This document shows positions 7,224 through 16,932 of a stretch of DNA of 64,000 nt, piece after piece. The first letter of the stretch is position 1; each line of letters begins with the position of its first letter. The stretch lies in assembly GCF_003967355.1 (NCBI RefSeq), contig NZ_BIFH01000022.1, forward strand, positions 186,001 through 250,000, written 5' to 3'. The notes under the pieces are model-generated. The model saw only the letters and a list, made by a program, of their open reading frames with translations, did not search any database and had not been told where the DNA came from. The position numbers and the translations under genes were made by a program. Source of the DNA: Embleya hyalina. GTDB taxonomy: Bacteria; Actinomycetota; Actinomycetes; Streptomycetales; Streptomycetaceae.

Positions 7224-9698
7224 ATGGACGTGCTCGGTGGCCCCACTGCCCTGGCCGTCATCGACGAAAGCGGACTCGTCGCCGCGTGGAACCCCGAGGC
7301 GGCCGTACTGCTCGGATACCAGGCGGGCGAGGTGATCGAGCGCCCCGCGCTGCGCCTGCTGGCCCGACCCGCCGACGCGATCGCGGCCCGCGACGTCGCG
7401 CACGGGGTGGGGGAGTGGACCGGAGACCTCCCGCTTCTCCATCGCGACGGTCGCCGTGTGGATGTGCACCTTCGGGCCCAGCGGCTGGCGAGTGGCGGCG
7501 CCCGATTCCAGTGGCTGGTCACCTTCGTCGAGTCGCGGATCGACGCACGGCCCGGGGACCGGGCCATGCTCGACTGGGTGCGCAGCCGTTCCCCCATGGC
7601 GATGACGGTCTACGACACGAACCTGCGGTGCGTGTGGCAGAACGACGCGATGTCCGCGCTCAGCGGTGTCTCGACCGAGGACCTGTGCGGTCCGTGTCCG
7701 CAACGGTTGCCGCGCGGTCCCGACGCGGAGGCATGGGAGCTGCGGATGCGTCGCGTCCTGGAGACGGGCGAACCGTGCCTGGACTTTCGGATCCGCGGTC
7801 GAACCCACGCCGACCCCGATCACGATCACCTGTTCTCCATGTCGGCGTCGTTGCTCCAGGACCGAAACGGGGACGCCGTCGGCGTGTGTACGACGGCGTT
7901 CGACGTCACCGATCGATTTCGCGACCGGGAGCGCCTGGCCCTGCTGAACGAGGCGAGTGTGCGCATCGGCACCACTCTCGACGTGATGCGGACGGCCCAG
8001 GAGCTGACCGACATCGCCGTGCCGCGACTCGCCGACTTCGTCGACGTCGACCTGCTCGACGGCCTGCTGCGCGGGGAGGAGCCCGTTCCCGGACCGATCA
8101 CCGGCACGATGGTGCTGCGGCGGGTCGCCCAGCAGTCCGTGCTTCCCGGGGCGCCCGAGGCGGTGGTGGCGCTGGGGGACGTGGACGTCTACACCGAGTA
8201 CTCCCCGCCGGCGGTGTGCCTGGCCACCGGCCGATCGACGCTGCATCGCACGATGGACGAACCGATCGCCTCGTGGGTCGCCGCCGACCCGGCCCGGGGG
8301 GCGAAGATCACCGAGTACGGATTCCACTCCTGGATGATCGTCCCGGTGCGGGCTCGCGGCCTGACGCTGGGGGTCGTGCTGTTCGGGCGCACGAGGTGCG
8401 AGGAGCCCTTCGAGGAGGCGGACCTGGCGCTCGCGGAGGAACTGGTGGCCCGGGCGGCGGTGTGCCTGGACAACGCCCGGCGCTTCGCCCGCGAGCGCGC
8501 GGCGGCGCTCACCCTGCAGCGCAGTCTGCTGCCGCAGGGTTTGCCGGACCAGGCCGCGGCCGAGGCGGCCTACCGATACCTGCCCGCCGACGTCGAGCTG
8601 GGCGTGGGCGGGGACTGGTTCGACGTCATTCCGCTGTCGGGCGCGCGCGTGGCGCTCGTCGTGGGGGACGTCGTCGGCCACGGTATCCACGCCGCCGCCG
8701 CGATGGGGCGTCTGCGCACCGCCGTGCGTACGCTCGCGGATGTCGATCTGGCCCCCGACGAACTGCTCACCCAGCTCGACGACCTGGTGATCCGGCTGTC
8801 GGCGGAGGCCAACCTCGAGGAGGACTGGGCCGGTGGGGACATCGGGGCGACGTGCCTGTACGCGGTCTACGACCCCGCCTCCAACCGGTGCAGTGTCGCG
8901 CGGGCGGGCCACCCGCCGCCCGCGGTGGTCGGTGCCGACGGCGCGGTGGAACTGCTCGACCTGCCCGCGGGGCCACCGCTGGGGCTGGGCGGGATGCCGT
9001 TCGAGTCGACCGAGGTGGAACTCGCCGAGGGCAGCGTCCTCGCGCTGTACACCGACGGCCTGATCGAGTCCCGCCATCGGGACGTGGACCAGGGGATCGA
9101 CGAGCTGCGCCACGCCCTGGCCGCTCCGGCCCCCTCGCTCGAAGCGATCTGCGACAACGTCATCGCGTCCCTGCTGCCCGACGGGCCGAAGGACGACGTG
9201 GTGCTCCTGCTGGCCCGACCGCGGGCATTTCGCGACGACCAGGTGGCCTCGTGGGAGGTTCCGGCGGAGCCCGAGGTCGTCGCCCGCGTGCGCGCCGAGG
9301 CGGCCCGGCAGCTGACCGAATGGGACCTCGAGGACGCGGTCTTCGGTACGGAGCTGGTCGTCAGTGAGCTCGTCACCAACGCGATCCGCCACGGCGAGGC
9401 GCCCATCAGACTCAGACTCATCCGCGATCGCACCCTGATCTGCGAGGTCTCCGACGGCAGCAACACCGTTCCGCATCTGCGGCGGGCTCGGACCTTCGAC
9501 GAGGGCGGGCGCGGGCTCCTGCTGGTTGCGCAGCTCTCCCAACGCTGGGGCACGCGCCAGTCGCCGATCGGTAAGACCATCTGGTGCGAGCAGGCGCTTC
9601 CCGTCGGGCACGACGCCGCACGGGGCCCTCGTGCGCCGATGCGGATCGGGACGTGGGACGTGTGCGTCGACGACGCGTGCGCGGTGACGAGTCGATAG
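7224..9698 (+). CDS. PAS-PAS-GAF-SpoIIE phosphatase-HATPase signalling protein
   Basis: An 824-aa soluble sensor phosphatase of the actinobacterial type that controls anti-sigma or anti-anti-sigma partners. Domains in order: PAS (about 5-110), PAS (115-235), GAF (240-415), a linker at ALTLQRSLLP, a SpoIIE-type PP2C (430-650, metal-binding GGDWFD and GDVVGHG) and a C-terminal HATPase (670-790, N-box SELVTNAIRHG). The frame is open upstream to a GTG at 7098, but the promoter at 7107-7135 excludes that start. The ATG at 7224 has GAGGTGG 5 nt upstream; a GTG at 7188 is an alternative. The ligand of the PAS/GAF sensors is unknown. Confidence 0.85.
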   Translation: MDVLGGPTALAVIDESGLVAAWNPEAAVLLGYQAGEVIERPALRLLARPADAIAARDVAHGVGEWTGDLPLLHRDGRRVDVHLRAQRLASGGARFQWLVTFVESRIDARPGDRAMLDWVRSRSPMAMTVYDTNLRCVWQNDAMSALSGVSTEDLCGPCPQRLPRGPDAEAWELRMRRVLETGEPCLDFRIRGRTHADPDHDHLFSMSASLLQDRNGDAVGVCTTAFDVTDRFRDRERLALLNEASVRIGTTLDVMRTAQELTDIAVPRLADFVDVDLLDGLLRGEEPVPGPITGTMVLRRVAQQSVLPGAPEAVVALGDVDVYTEYSPPAVCLATGRSTLHRTMDEPIASWVAADPARGAKITEYGFHSWMIVPVRARGLTLGVVLFGRTRCEEPFEEADLALAEELVARAAVCLDNARRFARERAAALTLQRSLLPQGLPDQAAAEAAYRYLPADVELGVGGDWFDVIPLSGARVALVVGDVVGHGIHAAAAMGRLRTAVRTLADVDLAPDELLTQLDDLVIRLSAEANLEEDWAGGDIGATCLYAVYDPASNRCSVARAGHPPPAVVGADGAVELLDLPAGPPLGLGGMPFESTEVELAEGSVLALYTDGLIESRHRDVDQGIDELRHALAAPAPSLEAICDNVIASLLPDGPKDDVVLLLARPRAFRDDQVASWEVPAEPEVVARVRAEAARQLTEWDLEDAVFGTELVVSELVTNAIRHGEAPIRLRLIRDRTLICEVSDGSNTVPHLRRARTFDEGGRGLLLVAQLSQRWGTRQSPIGKTIWCEQALPVGHDAARGPRAPMRIGTWDVCVDDACAVTSR

Positions 9699-9806
9699 CC
9701 GTCGGTCCGACCGCCGTCGGCCTCCGGCGCGCGATGGCGGGCCTCGCGCCGCGAGACGCACCACCCTTTGGGGCAATACGCTCGATAAAGCAATGAAAGG
9801 GAACAT

Positions 9807-11330
9807 ATGCGCACGGTAGCCGACATGGTGCGTCTCAACTCACGCCGCGGCCCGTCCGGCGAAGCCGTGGTGGACGCCCGGGGCAGGCTTTCCCACCGGG
9901 AACTCTCCCACCGTGCCTGGGCCCTGGCCCGGGGGCTGGTCGAGAACGGCGTGCGTCCCGGCGACAGCGTGGGGGTCCTCGCCGGCAACAGCGCGTTCTG
10001 CGCGGAGGCGTTCCTCGGGATCGCGACCGCGGGCGCGGTGTTCGTTCCGTACAACTGGCGATGGTCCACCGCCGAGTTGGTGGCGGGCGTGAACGAGACG
10101 GCGGCTCGGGTCGTGCTGGTGGAGGACATGTTCACCGACGCCTTCGAGGCCGCGCGCGCGACGGGTGATCTGGACGACGTGCGCCTGGTGGTGCCCCAGG
10201 GCGAGCGCTACGAGTCGTTCCTGCGCCCCGGGGGGCCGCCGCCCGTGGACATCGCGCCGAGCGACCCGCTGTGCATCCTGTTCACCGGCGGCACGACGGG
10301 GGTCTCCAAGGGCGTCGTGCTCTCGCACGCGGCCGCCCTGGCGAACATGTGCAACGAGGTGATCGACTGCGGCGTCGGTCGTTCCGCCACCGATCGCGGC
10401 CTGATCACCACGCCGCTGTTCCACTCCGCCGGCCTGCTGTGCTGGTTCCTGCCGCACTACGCCACCGGGGCCACCAGCGTGCTGCTGCACCGCTTCGACG
10501 AGGCGGAGGTGGCCGACGTCGTCGAGCGGGAACGGGTGACGAACATGTTCATGGTGCCGAACATGATCCGGCGCCTGATGAACGCGAACGCCTTCGAGAC
10601 ACCCGGCTTCCGGACATTCTTCCGGGCCCTGCACAGCGGGGCGGGCCTGCTCCGCACCTCGGACAAGCTGGCCCTGGTGGAGGCGATGCCCGACGTCTCG
10701 CTGTACTTTCGCTACGGACTGACCGAGGCCGGCCCCATGGTGACCCGACTGCGTCCGGTCGACATGCTGCGGGAGGACCTCCAAGGCTCCATCGGCAAGG
10801 AGTATCTGCTGGTCGAGGCGCAGATCCAGGACGACGAGGGCAGGGAGGTCGCCCCCGACGAGTCGGGCGAGATCTGCGTGCGGGGGCCGAGCGTGATGTC
10901 CGGCTACTTCAACCGTCCCGAGGAGACCGCGGCGGTATTTCGGGCCGGTTGGCTGCGCACGGGCGATCTCGCGGTGCGCGACCGCGAGGGGTACTTCTAC
11001 TTCCGGGACCGGGCCAAGGAGATGATCAAGAGCGGTGGGGAGAACGTCTACTCCGCCGAGATCGAGCAGGTGTTGCTGACCCACCCGGGGGTGATCGAGG
11101 CGATGGTGGTGGGCACGCCCAGCACGGAATGGGACGAGGAGGTGCGCGCGATCGTGGTCGCGCGTCCCGGACACGCTCCCACGGAGGCGGAACTGCGGGG
11201 CTTCCTCCGCGCCCGGCTCGCCGCCTACAAGGTGCCCAAGCGGGTGGTCTTCCGGGAGGCGTCGCAGATTCCGCGTTCGGCGGTCGGAAAGGCCCTCAAG
11301 GAGCGGCTCAAAAGCGACCTCGGTTGGTGA
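9807..11330 (+). CDS. AMP-forming acyl-CoA synthetase
   Basis: A 507-aa member of the ANL superfamily (medium/long-chain or aryl CoA ligases). ATP-binding motif FTGGTTGVSKGVVLSH, motif YGLTEAGP, hinge LRTGDLAV...YFYFRDRAKEMIKSGGENVY, and the C-terminal lysine in IPRSAVGKALK are all present. It should activate a carboxylic acid to its CoA ester. The start has GAAAGGGA upstream. It is the first enzyme of the 9.8-29 kb catabolic block and directly precedes the TetR gene, so it probably makes the CoA thioester that the carboxylase, dehydrogenase, hydratases and lyase then process (inference). Confidence 0.9.
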   Translation: MRTVADMVRLNSRRGPSGEAVVDARGRLSHRELSHRAWALARGLVENGVRPGDSVGVLAGNSAFCAEAFLGIATAGAVFVPYNWRWSTAELVAGVNETAARVVLVEDMFTDAFEAARATGDLDDVRLVVPQGERYESFLRPGGPPPVDIAPSDPLCILFTGGTTGVSKGVVLSHAAALANMCNEVIDCGVGRSATDRGLITTPLFHSAGLLCWFLPHYATGATSVLLHRFDEAEVADVVERERVTNMFMVPNMIRRLMNANAFETPGFRTFFRALHSGAGLLRTSDKLALVEAMPDVSLYFRYGLTEAGPMVTRLRPVDMLREDLQGSIGKEYLLVEAQIQDDEGREVAPDESGEICVRGPSVMSGYFNRPEETAAVFRAGWLRTGDLAVRDREGYFYFRDRAKEMIKSGGENVYSAEIEQVLLTHPGVIEAMVVGTPSTEWDEEVRAIVVARPGHAPTEAELRGFLRARLAAYKVPKRVVFREASQIPRSAVGKALKERLKSDLGW

Positions 11331-11346
11331 GCCGTCCCATGCTGAG

Positions 11347-11361
11347 CGGACGTTCGTTTGT
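11347..11361. promoter_or_regulatory. operator site 2 (CGGAC-GTTC-GTTTGT), tetR promoter
   Basis: The 15-bp motif lies inside a longer inverted repeat with 7-bp arms (11346-11352 GCGGACG and 11363-11369 CGTCCGC). A candidate -10, TACGAT, is at 11370-11375, so the site covers the -35/spacer area of the tetR promoter. This arrangement suits autorepression. Confidence 0.6.
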
Positions 11362-11419
11362 TCGTCCGCTACGATGGATCCGGTTCTCGCCTCACCGAAC
11401 GAGCCGATTGGAGTTGATC

Positions 11420-12052
11420 ATGCCTCGCCCGACCGGCGGCGTACGGACCGCCGACGCCATGCACGAAGCAGCGGCCGAACTCTTCTATCTGCATGGATAC
11501 GAGGCGACGAGTCTGCGGCAGGTCGCCGCGCGGATCGACATCCAGGTGGGCAGTCTCTACAACCACATCAACGGCAAGGACGACCTGCTCCGCAACATCA
11601 TGCTCGGCGTGATGAACGACCTTCTCGCCGCTCAGCGCACCGCGCTTCGGGGGCGGACCGACGTGGTGGACCGGCTGCGGGCGGCCATCGACTGCCACAT
11701 CCGCTTCCACGCGGGCAAGGCTCGCGAGGTGTTCATCGGCAACTCCGAGCTCAGGTCCCTCGGCGACAAGGACCGCCGCACCGTGGTGGCCAAGCGCGAC
11801 CAGTACGAGAAGGTGCTGCGCGTCCTGGTCGAGGAGGCCGCGGCGCAGGGGCGGGCGGACGTGGTGGACACGCGGTTGAGCGTGTACGCGATCGTCGCGA
11901 TCGGCACGCATGTGTCCACGTGGTACCGGCCGCAGGGCGAGTTGTCGATCGATCAGATCGTGGCCAAGAACATCGTGTTGTGTCTGCGGCAACTGGGCGT
12001 CTCCGCCGACGAGATCGAGGCCATCGAGGCCGCCTCCGCGGTGGGGGCCTGA
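11420..12052 (+). CDS. TetR-family transcriptional regulator
   Basis: A 210-aa regulator. The N-terminal helix-turn-helix (about 8-55) reads AAELFYLHGYEATSLRQVAA and then VGSLYNHINGKDDLL. The C-terminal ligand domain resembles regulators of acyl-CoA metabolism (TetR_C_33/KstR2-like), which usually bind an acyl-CoA or free acid. The ATG at 11420 has GGAG 6 nt upstream. It lies between the CoA ligase and the FAH/carboxylase operon, with a copy of the 15-bp palindrome in its own promoter. I infer that it is the repressor for all six copies. A 14-bp hairpin ends the unit. Confidence 0.9.
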   Translation: MPRPTGGVRTADAMHEAAAELFYLHGYEATSLRQVAARIDIQVGSLYNHINGKDDLLRNIMLGVMNDLLAAQRTALRGRTDVVDRLRAAIDCHIRFHAGKAREVFIGNSELRSLGDKDRRTVVAKRDQYEKVLRVLVEEAAAQGRADVVDTRLSVYAIVAIGTHVSTWYRPQGELSIDQIVAKNIVLCLRQLGVSADEIEAIEAASAVGA

Positions 12053-12070
12053 CCGTCCGGAACAGTTTTG

Positions 12071-12104
12071 GCGCCCGGTCCGAGCCTGTGCTCGGGCCGG
12101 GCGC
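12071..12104 (+). terminator. hairpin terminator after tetR
   Basis: A 14-bp stem (12071-12084 with 12091-12104, one G-U pair) with a 6-nt loop, 18 nt after the tetR stop. It isolates tetR from the FAH operon promoter that follows. Confidence 0.8.
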
Positions 12105-12122
12105 TTCGTCGTTCGTCCCCCA

Positions 12123-12152
12123 TTGACCGATCCGGGGCGTTCCACATAGATT
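12123..12152 (+). promoter_or_regulatory. sigma70-type promoter of the FAH/carboxylase operon
   Basis: TTGACC (12123-12128), an 18-bp spacer and TAGATT (12147-12152). The operator at 12159-12173 follows 6 bp later, covering the expected start of transcription. Confidence 0.75.
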
Positions 12153-12158
12153 GAAAAA

Positions 12159-12173
12159 CAAGCGATCGTTTGT
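12159..12173. promoter_or_regulatory. operator site 3 (CAAGC-GATC-GTTTGT)
   Basis: The best copy of the motif: with one base on each side it gives the near-perfect palindrome ACAAGCGATCGTTTGT. It lies between the -10 box and the ribosome binding site (AAGGAG, 12179-12184 area) of the FAH gene. Confidence 0.7.
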
Positions 12174-12188
12174 ATCAAGGAGTGTCGC

Positions 12189-13028
12189 ATGCGATTGGCC
12201 ACCGTCCGGCAGGGCAACGGCACACGCGCGGTCGTCGTCGGCGCGGACCACCTGGAGCTTCTGCCCCACCCCGACGTCGGATCGCTGCTCGTCGCGTCGG
12301 CCCGACGGGGCGGCGACGGCCTGCGCGACCTCTCCGGCACCAGGATCGCGGGCCTTCGCGCGGAATTCGCGCCGGTGGTCCCGCGACCGTCGAAGGTGTT
12401 GTGCGTCGGGCTCAACTACCGGGACCACATCTTCGAGATGAGCCGAGTGCCCCCCGAGTACCCCACACTCTTCGCCAAGTTCGGCGACACGCTGATGGGG
12501 GCGGATGACGACCTCGTGTTGCCGAGCGGGTCCACGTCCGTGGACTGGGAGGCCGAACTCGCCGTCGTCGTCGGTCGCACCGTGCGTCATGCGAGTGTGA
12601 GCGAGGCCGGCGACGCGATCGCCGGTTTCACCGTCGCCAACGATGTGTCGATGCGCGACTGGCAGCACCGCAGCGGTCAATGGCTCCAGGGCAAGGCGTT
12701 CGACGCCACCACTCCGCTCGGGCCCGTCCTGGTCACCCCCGACGAACTCGACGGCGCGGCGAACCTGGGGATCACCTGCACCGTCGACGGTGTGCTCAAG
12801 CAGCGCAGCAGCACGTCCCAACTGCTCTTCGCGCCGGCCGACCTCATCGCCTACGTCTCGCGGTTCACCACGCTGCGCCCGGGCGACATCGTGCTGACCG
12901 GCACCCCGGGCGGTGTGGGGGCGGCGCGCAAACCCCCCGAGTTCCTGCGCGCCGGCCAGGTACTGGAGACCACGATCGAGGGCATCGGCACCTGTCGCAA
13001 CACCTGCGTCCAGGAAGCGAGCGCGTGA
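12189..13028 (+). CDS. fumarylacetoacetate-hydrolase-family protein
   Basis: A 279-aa FAH-fold enzyme. The conserved VGLNYRDH start, the metal-binding acids in [11 protein letters not shown] and NDVSMRDWQ, the [11 protein letters not shown] segment and [14 protein letters not shown] are all present. FAH enzymes hydrolyse C-C bonds of acyl-pyruvates, or act as decarboxylases, hydratases or isomerases on dicarboxylic ring-cleavage products. It is the first gene after the operator-controlled promoter and its TGA overlaps the ATG of the biotin carboxylase gene. The substrate is not predictable; a role on a ring-cleavage or keto-acid intermediate is inferred. Confidence 0.9.
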   Translation: MRLATVRQGNGTRAVVVGADHLELLPHPDVGSLLVASARRGGDGLRDLSGTRIAGLRAEFAPVVPRPSKVLCVGLNYRDHIFEMSRVPPEYPTLFAKFGDTLMGADDDLVLPSGSTSVDWEAELAVVVGRTVRHASVSEAGDAIAGFTVANDVSMRDWQHRSGQWLQGKAFDATTPLGPVLVTPDELDGAANLGITCTVDGVLKQRSSTSQLLFAPADLIAYVSRFTTLRPGDIVLTGTPGGVGAARKPPEFLRAGQVLETTIEGIGTCRNTCVQEASA

Positions 13029-14827
13029 TGACCTTCGCGAAGGTATTGGTGGCCAACCGGGGCGAGATCGCGGTCCGGGTCCTGCGCACGTGCCGCGAAC
13101 TGGGGCTCTCCTCGGTCGCCGTGTACTCCGAGCCCGACCGCGGCGCGCTGCACGTGCGGGTCGCCGACGAGGCCGTGGCGATCGGCGGGATCACCCCGGC
13201 CGAGAGCTACCTCGACATCGCCGCGATCCTCGCCGCCGCCGCCGCGTCCGGGGCCGATGCCGTGCACCCCGGCTACGGGTTCCTCGCCGAGAACGCGGAC
13301 TTCGCCCGCGCGGTCGAGGAGGCGGGGCTGGTCTTCGTCGGCCCCTCCTCCGGCGCGATCCACGTCATGGGGGAGAAGGTCGCGGCCCGCAAGGTCGCGC
13401 TGGCCGCCGACGTACCACTCATCCCGGGCACGACGACTCCCGTCACGCGCGCCGACGAGGTCCTGGCCTTCGGCGCGGAACACGGATACCCGCTGCTGAT
13501 CAAGGCGTCGTACGGCGGTGGAGGGCGCGGCATGCGCACCGTCGCCGCGGCGGAGGAGGTCGAACAGGCGTTGCGGGCCACCGCGCGGGAGGCCGCGGCG
13601 GCGTTCGGCAACGGGGACGTGTACGTCGAACGTTTCCTCGGCGGGGCACGTCACGTCGAGGTACAGGTGTTCGCGGACGGCCACGGCCACACGATCTGGC
13701 TGGGCGATCGCGACTGCTCGGTCCAGCGGCGGCACCAAAAGCTCGTCGAGGAGTCCCCGGCCCCCGGGCTGTCCGCCGAACTGCGCGTCGCCATGGGCGA
13801 GGCCGCGGTGCGGCTGGCGCGCGCGGTGGACTACGTCGGCGCGGGGACCGTGGAGTTCCTCGTCGACGGCGACGACTTCTACTTCCTGGAGATGAACACG
13901 CGCATCCAGGTCGAGCATCCCGTGACCGAGGAGGTCCTCGGCCTCGATCTGATCGCCGAACAGCTGAGGGTCGCCGCAGGGTCGCCGCTGACCGTGACCG
14001 AGTCGGGGCCCGCGCCCCGGGGTCACGCCATCGAGTGCCGGATCAACGCCGAGGACACCGCCGGAGGGCTCTTCGTGCCGGTACCCGGTCGGATCACGGA
14101 TCTTCGGGTGCCCCCGCGACCGGGCGTGCGCTTCGACACCGGCTACGAGAGCGGGGACGAGGTCCAGCCGTACTACGACAGCCTCATCGGCAAGCTGCTG
14201 GTCTGGGCCCCCGATCGCGCGACCGCGCTGCGTCGATTGCGGGCGGCGGTCGACGAACTGGTGATCTCGGGACCGCCGACCACCGCGACGGCCGTCGCGG
14301 CGGTGCTGGACCATCCCGATTTCGCGGCGGTCGCGATCTCGACGCGTTGGCTCGAGACCCGCGTGGAGTTCCCTTCGTCCGCCTCGCGTGACGATCAGGG
14401 GCACATCGCCGACGATCCGGGCGAGGACGGCGGCACCGGGCGGGAACGGGTGTGGGTGGCGGGTCGCCCGTACACCATCGCCCACCACGGCGGCCCTTCC
14501 TCGGGCGCTCCGGCCGCCGGCGCCACGCTCGGCCCCGTCGCCGGGCGAGCGCGTGGCGGTGGGTCGGGCCGCGGGCCCCGCAAGGCCGCGGGCGCGGTCG
14601 GCGACGGCACCGTGGCCAGCCCGATGCAGGGGACCGTGGTGGCGGTGAACGTCGGCGACGGCGAGCGCGTGGCCGCGGGCCAAGTCCTGTTCGTGGTCGA
14701 GGCGATGAAGATGCAGAATCCGGTCCGCGCCGTGAGGGCGGGTGTCGTGGCCGGCCTGAAGGTGGTGGTGGGCAGCGTCGTGGCCGCCGGGGAGGCACTC
14801 GCCCTCATCGCGTCGGATCCGGGATGA
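13028..14827 (+). CDS. acyl-CoA carboxylase alpha subunit (biotin carboxylase-BCCP)
   Basis: A 599-aa fused biotin carboxylase and biotin carrier protein. It has the N-terminal [11 protein letters not shown], the ATP-grasp glycine loop GGGGRGMR (about residue 163), [14 protein letters not shown], and the C-terminal biotinylation motif EAMKMQN with the biotin lysine at about 560. A low-complexity Gly/Ala/Arg linker (about 480-530) joins the halves. It carboxylates biotin with ATP and bicarbonate and must pair with a carboxyltransferase, most likely the one at 16933. The start overlaps the FAH stop. Length is near the family norm for actinobacterial AccA-type subunits. Confidence 0.93.
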   Translation: MTFAKVLVANRGEIAVRVLRTCRELGLSSVAVYSEPDRGALHVRVADEAVAIGGITPAESYLDIAAILAAAAASGADAVHPGYGFLAENADFARAVEEAGLVFVGPSSGAIHVMGEKVAARKVALAADVPLIPGTTTPVTRADEVLAFGAEHGYPLLIKASYGGGGRGMRTVAAAEEVEQALRATAREAAAAFGNGDVYVERFLGGARHVEVQVFADGHGHTIWLGDRDCSVQRRHQKLVEESPAPGLSAELRVAMGEAAVRLARAVDYVGAGTVEFLVDGDDFYFLEMNTRIQVEHPVTEEVLGLDLIAEQLRVAAGSPLTVTESGPAPRGHAIECRINAEDTAGGLFVPVPGRITDLRVPPRPGVRFDTGYESGDEVQPYYDSLIGKLLVWAPDRATALRRLRAAVDELVISGPPTTATAVAAVLDHPDFAAVAISTRWLETRVEFPSSASRDDQGHIADDPGEDGGTGRERVWVAGRPYTIAHHGGPSSGAPAAGATLGPVAGRARGGGSGRGPRKAAGAVGDGTVASPMQGTVVAVNVGDGERVAAGQVLFVVEAMKMQNPVRAVRAGVVAGLKVVVGSVVAAGEALALIASDPG

Positions 14828-14883
14828 CCGGGCAGCCGGCCCCGTCGTCCACCGAGTGATCGCCGTTTCGTCCGGGAGTCGCC

Positions 14884-15774
14884 ATGAAACCGTACCGTTC
14901 GATGTTGTTCGTACCCGGGCACAAGCCGCCCTGGGTGGCCAAGGCCCTGCGCTCCGGCGCCCACGCGCTGATCCTCGACCTGGAGGACGCGGTACCCGAA
15001 TCCGCCAAGGACCGGGCACGCGAGGCCGTGTCAGATGTGATCCGACACCTCGGGTGGGGCCGGGTGGGGGTGTTCGTGCGGGTCAACGCGCTGGACACCG
15101 AGCACTTCGCGAAGGACGTCGCGGCCGTCGTGCATCCGGGGCTGACCGGGCTGCTGCTGCCCAAGGTCGACGGTCGCGACGACGTGGTGGCCTACGACGC
15201 GCTGGTCACGGCGGCCGAGATCGAGCGCGGCATGCCTCGCGGCGGGGTGGGACTCGTGCCCTGCCTGGAGACCGCGCGGTCGATCTCGGCCGTGGACGCG
15301 ATCGCGACGGGCCCGCGGGTGACGTCGCTGATGGCGGCGGCGGCCAGGGACGCGGACGTCTCGCGCGACGTGGGATTTCGTTGGACGCCGACCGGAGAGG
15401 AGACGCTGTACCTGCGCAGCAGGATCGTTCTCGCGGCCCGGGCGGCCGGTCTGCGCCACATCGTCCTCGGCCTGTGGCAGGACGTGGACGATCTCGCGGG
15501 CCTGCGCGCCTTCGCCCGGTCCAACAGCGGGCTCGGCTTCGGTGGTCAGGTCCTCATCCATCCCTCGCACGTCGAGGTCGTCAACGAGGAGTACGCGATC
15601 GGCGACGCCGAACGCGATCGACTCCGCAGACTGGTCGAGACCTACGAGCACGCCGCCGGATCGGGGCAGGGCGCGGTCCGGTTCGAAGGTGATCACATCG
15701 ACCTGGCCCACGTGCGCCACGCACGAGACCTGCTGGCCGCGTCCCACGTCGACGAGGAGGTCGAAGCGCTGTGA
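14884..15774 (+). CDS. CitE-like CoA-ester lyase (HpcH/HpaI family)
   Basis: A 296-aa TIM-barrel protein of the HpcH/HpaI aldolase/CitE family. The N-terminal [11 protein letters not shown], the LDLEDAVP motif with Mg-binding acids, and the C-terminal [18 protein letters not shown] segment are diagnostic. Relatives cleave citryl-CoA, malyl-CoA or beta-methylmalyl-CoA. With a MaoC hydratase coupled directly downstream, the pair resembles hydratase/lyase couples such as mesaconyl-CoA hydratase with methylmalyl-CoA lyase: hydration of an unsaturated dicarboxyl-CoA, then retro-aldol or Claisen cleavage (inference). Confidence 0.88.
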   Translation: MKPYRSMLFVPGHKPPWVAKALRSGAHALILDLEDAVPESAKDRAREAVSDVIRHLGWGRVGVFVRVNALDTEHFAKDVAAVVHPGLTGLLLPKVDGRDDVVAYDALVTAAEIERGMPRGGVGLVPCLETARSISAVDAIATGPRVTSLMAAAARDADVSRDVGFRWTPTGEETLYLRSRIVLAARAAGLRHIVLGLWQDVDDLAGLRAFARSNSGLGFGGQVLIHPSHVEVVNEEYAIGDAERDRLRRLVETYEHAAGSGQGAVRFEGDHIDLAHVRHARDLLAASHVDEEVEAL

Positions 15775-16247
15775 GCGGACGTCATTTCGAGGAGTTCACC
15801 GTCGGTGAGGTCGTGCGCCACAGTGTCACGCGCACCGTCACCGAGACCGACAACCTGCTGTTCACCACGCTGACGATGAATCCGCAACCGCTGCACCTGG
15901 ACGAGGAGTTCGCCAAAGCCTCGATCTACGGCCGGCGCATCGTCAACAGTGTGTTCACCCTGGGCCTGGTGGCGGGACTGCACGTGGCGGACCTGACCCT
16001 GGGCACGACCCTGGGAAACCTGGGCTTCGAGGACGTGTCCTTCCCCCGCCCGGTGTTCGTCGGCGACACGCTCAGGGTGGAGAGCGAGGTGCTGGAGAAA
16101 CGGCTGTCGAAGTCCCGTCCGGACGCCGGGATCGTCCGCCTCGAACATCGTGCGTACAACCAGGACGGGGAACTGGTGTGCAGCCTGCGGCGGGTCGCGC
16201 TGATGCGGCGTCGGCACGGGGCCGACGCCGCATCCGGTGGTCCGTGA
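15771..16247 (+). CDS. MaoC-family dehydratase (hydratase)
   Basis: A 158-aa hot-dog-fold protein with the MaoC hydratase signature: [11 protein letters not shown] carries the catalytic Asp/His pair region, followed by [14 protein letters not shown]. The GTG start overlaps the lyase stop (GTGA), so the two are translationally coupled. It most resembles mesaconyl-CoA hydratase-type MaoC proteins. It likely adds water across an enoyl-CoA double bond to make the beta-hydroxyacyl-CoA that the CitE-like lyase cleaves. The substrate chain is unknown. Confidence 0.88.
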   Translation: MSGRHFEEFTVGEVVRHSVTRTVTETDNLLFTTLTMNPQPLHLDEEFAKASIYGRRIVNSVFTLGLVAGLHVADLTLGTTLGNLGFEDVSFPRPVFVGDTLRVESEVLEKRLSKSRPDAGIVRLEHRAYNQDGELVCSLRRVALMRRRHGADAASGGP

Positions 16248-16339
16248 GCCGCGCCTGCGGCGGGAGCCCTCGACCCGTACGCCGGACGGGCGGCCCGGGA
16301 TCGTCGTCCCGGTCCGCGCGTCGCGGCGTCACAGGGGGG

Positions 16340-16834
16340 TCAAACCTCCCGGCACGCGACCAGGAAGCTGCCGGTGAACGTCATCACCGTGCGCGCGTGC
16401 TGGTCGACGGTGGTGTAGGCCAGCGTCCACAGCCCCCGACCGGGTTTCGAGGTCCGCCGGGCCGCGACGAGTTCGGCGGTGGGTCGGATGGTGTCGCCGA
16501 TCCGGACCGGCGCGTGGGCGCGCACCTCGTCCAACCCCAGCCACGCCTGCACGTTGCCGAACCACCCGGTCTGGGTCAGCAGGCCCAGACTGAGCGACAA
16601 CGAGAGCGGGCCGTGCCCGACGCGACCACCGAAGCCGGTGCTCGCCGCGTACTCCTCGTCCAGATGCAGTGACACCCAATCCCCGGTGAGCCCGGCCCAG
16701 GTCACCAGGTGGGCGTCGGTGACCGTCACCCCCGGGCCGCGCAGGACGTCACCGACGGCGAGGTCCTCCCAGTAGTGGCTCGACTGACCGGTGACCTCGA
16801 ATCGCGAGATCTTCGTCGGTTGGTCCACGGACAT
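16340..16834 (-). CDS. MaoC-family dehydratase
   Basis: A 164-aa second MaoC hot-dog protein, on the minus strand. It has the motif DWVSLHLDEEYAASTGFGGRVGHGPL, with the usual hydratase Asp/His positions, and a good ribosome binding site (GGGAGGG). It is divergent from the carboxyltransferase gene and shares operator site 4 with it, so it should be co-induced. It is clearly a different paralogue from the MaoC at 15771 and may act on an earlier or later enoyl-CoA of the same route. Confidence 0.87.
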   Translation of the reverse strand: MSVDQPTKISRFEVTGQSSHYWEDLAVGDVLRGPGVTVTDAHLVTWAGLTGDWVSLHLDEEYAASTGFGGRVGHGPLSLSLSLGLLTQTGWFGNVQAWLGLDEVRAHAPVRIGDTIRPTAELVAARRTSKPGRGLWTLAYTTVDQHARTVMTFTGSFLVACREV

Positions 16835-16854
16835 CGAATCCCTCCCTTAACTTA

Positions 16855-16869
16855 CAAGCGTTCGTTCGC
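16855..16869. promoter_or_regulatory. operator site 4 (CAAGC-GTTC-GTTCGC), divergent promoters
   Basis: The motif sits midway between the divergent MaoC and carboxyltransferase genes. On the plus strand TTAACT (16847-16852), a 17-bp spacer and TAAGCT (16870-16875) could be a promoter with the operator filling the spacer, so one bound dimer could block both directions. Confidence 0.6.
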
Positions 16870-16932
16870 TAAGCTAAAGCGCACCTTCGAGGGCGGTCAA
16901 GCAGGCGAACCCGTCGGAATCGGATGTGACGT

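Noticed and set aside
7134-9806. An 890-codon minus-strand frame opposite the phosphatase gene
   Set aside because: Shadow frame: low-complexity Arg/Gly/His-rich translation, no motif, and the plus strand has PAS, GAF, PP2C and HATPase motifs.
12851-15019. A 722-codon minus-strand frame opposite the biotin carboxylase gene
   Set aside because: Shadow of the carboxylase gene; no start signal or domain.
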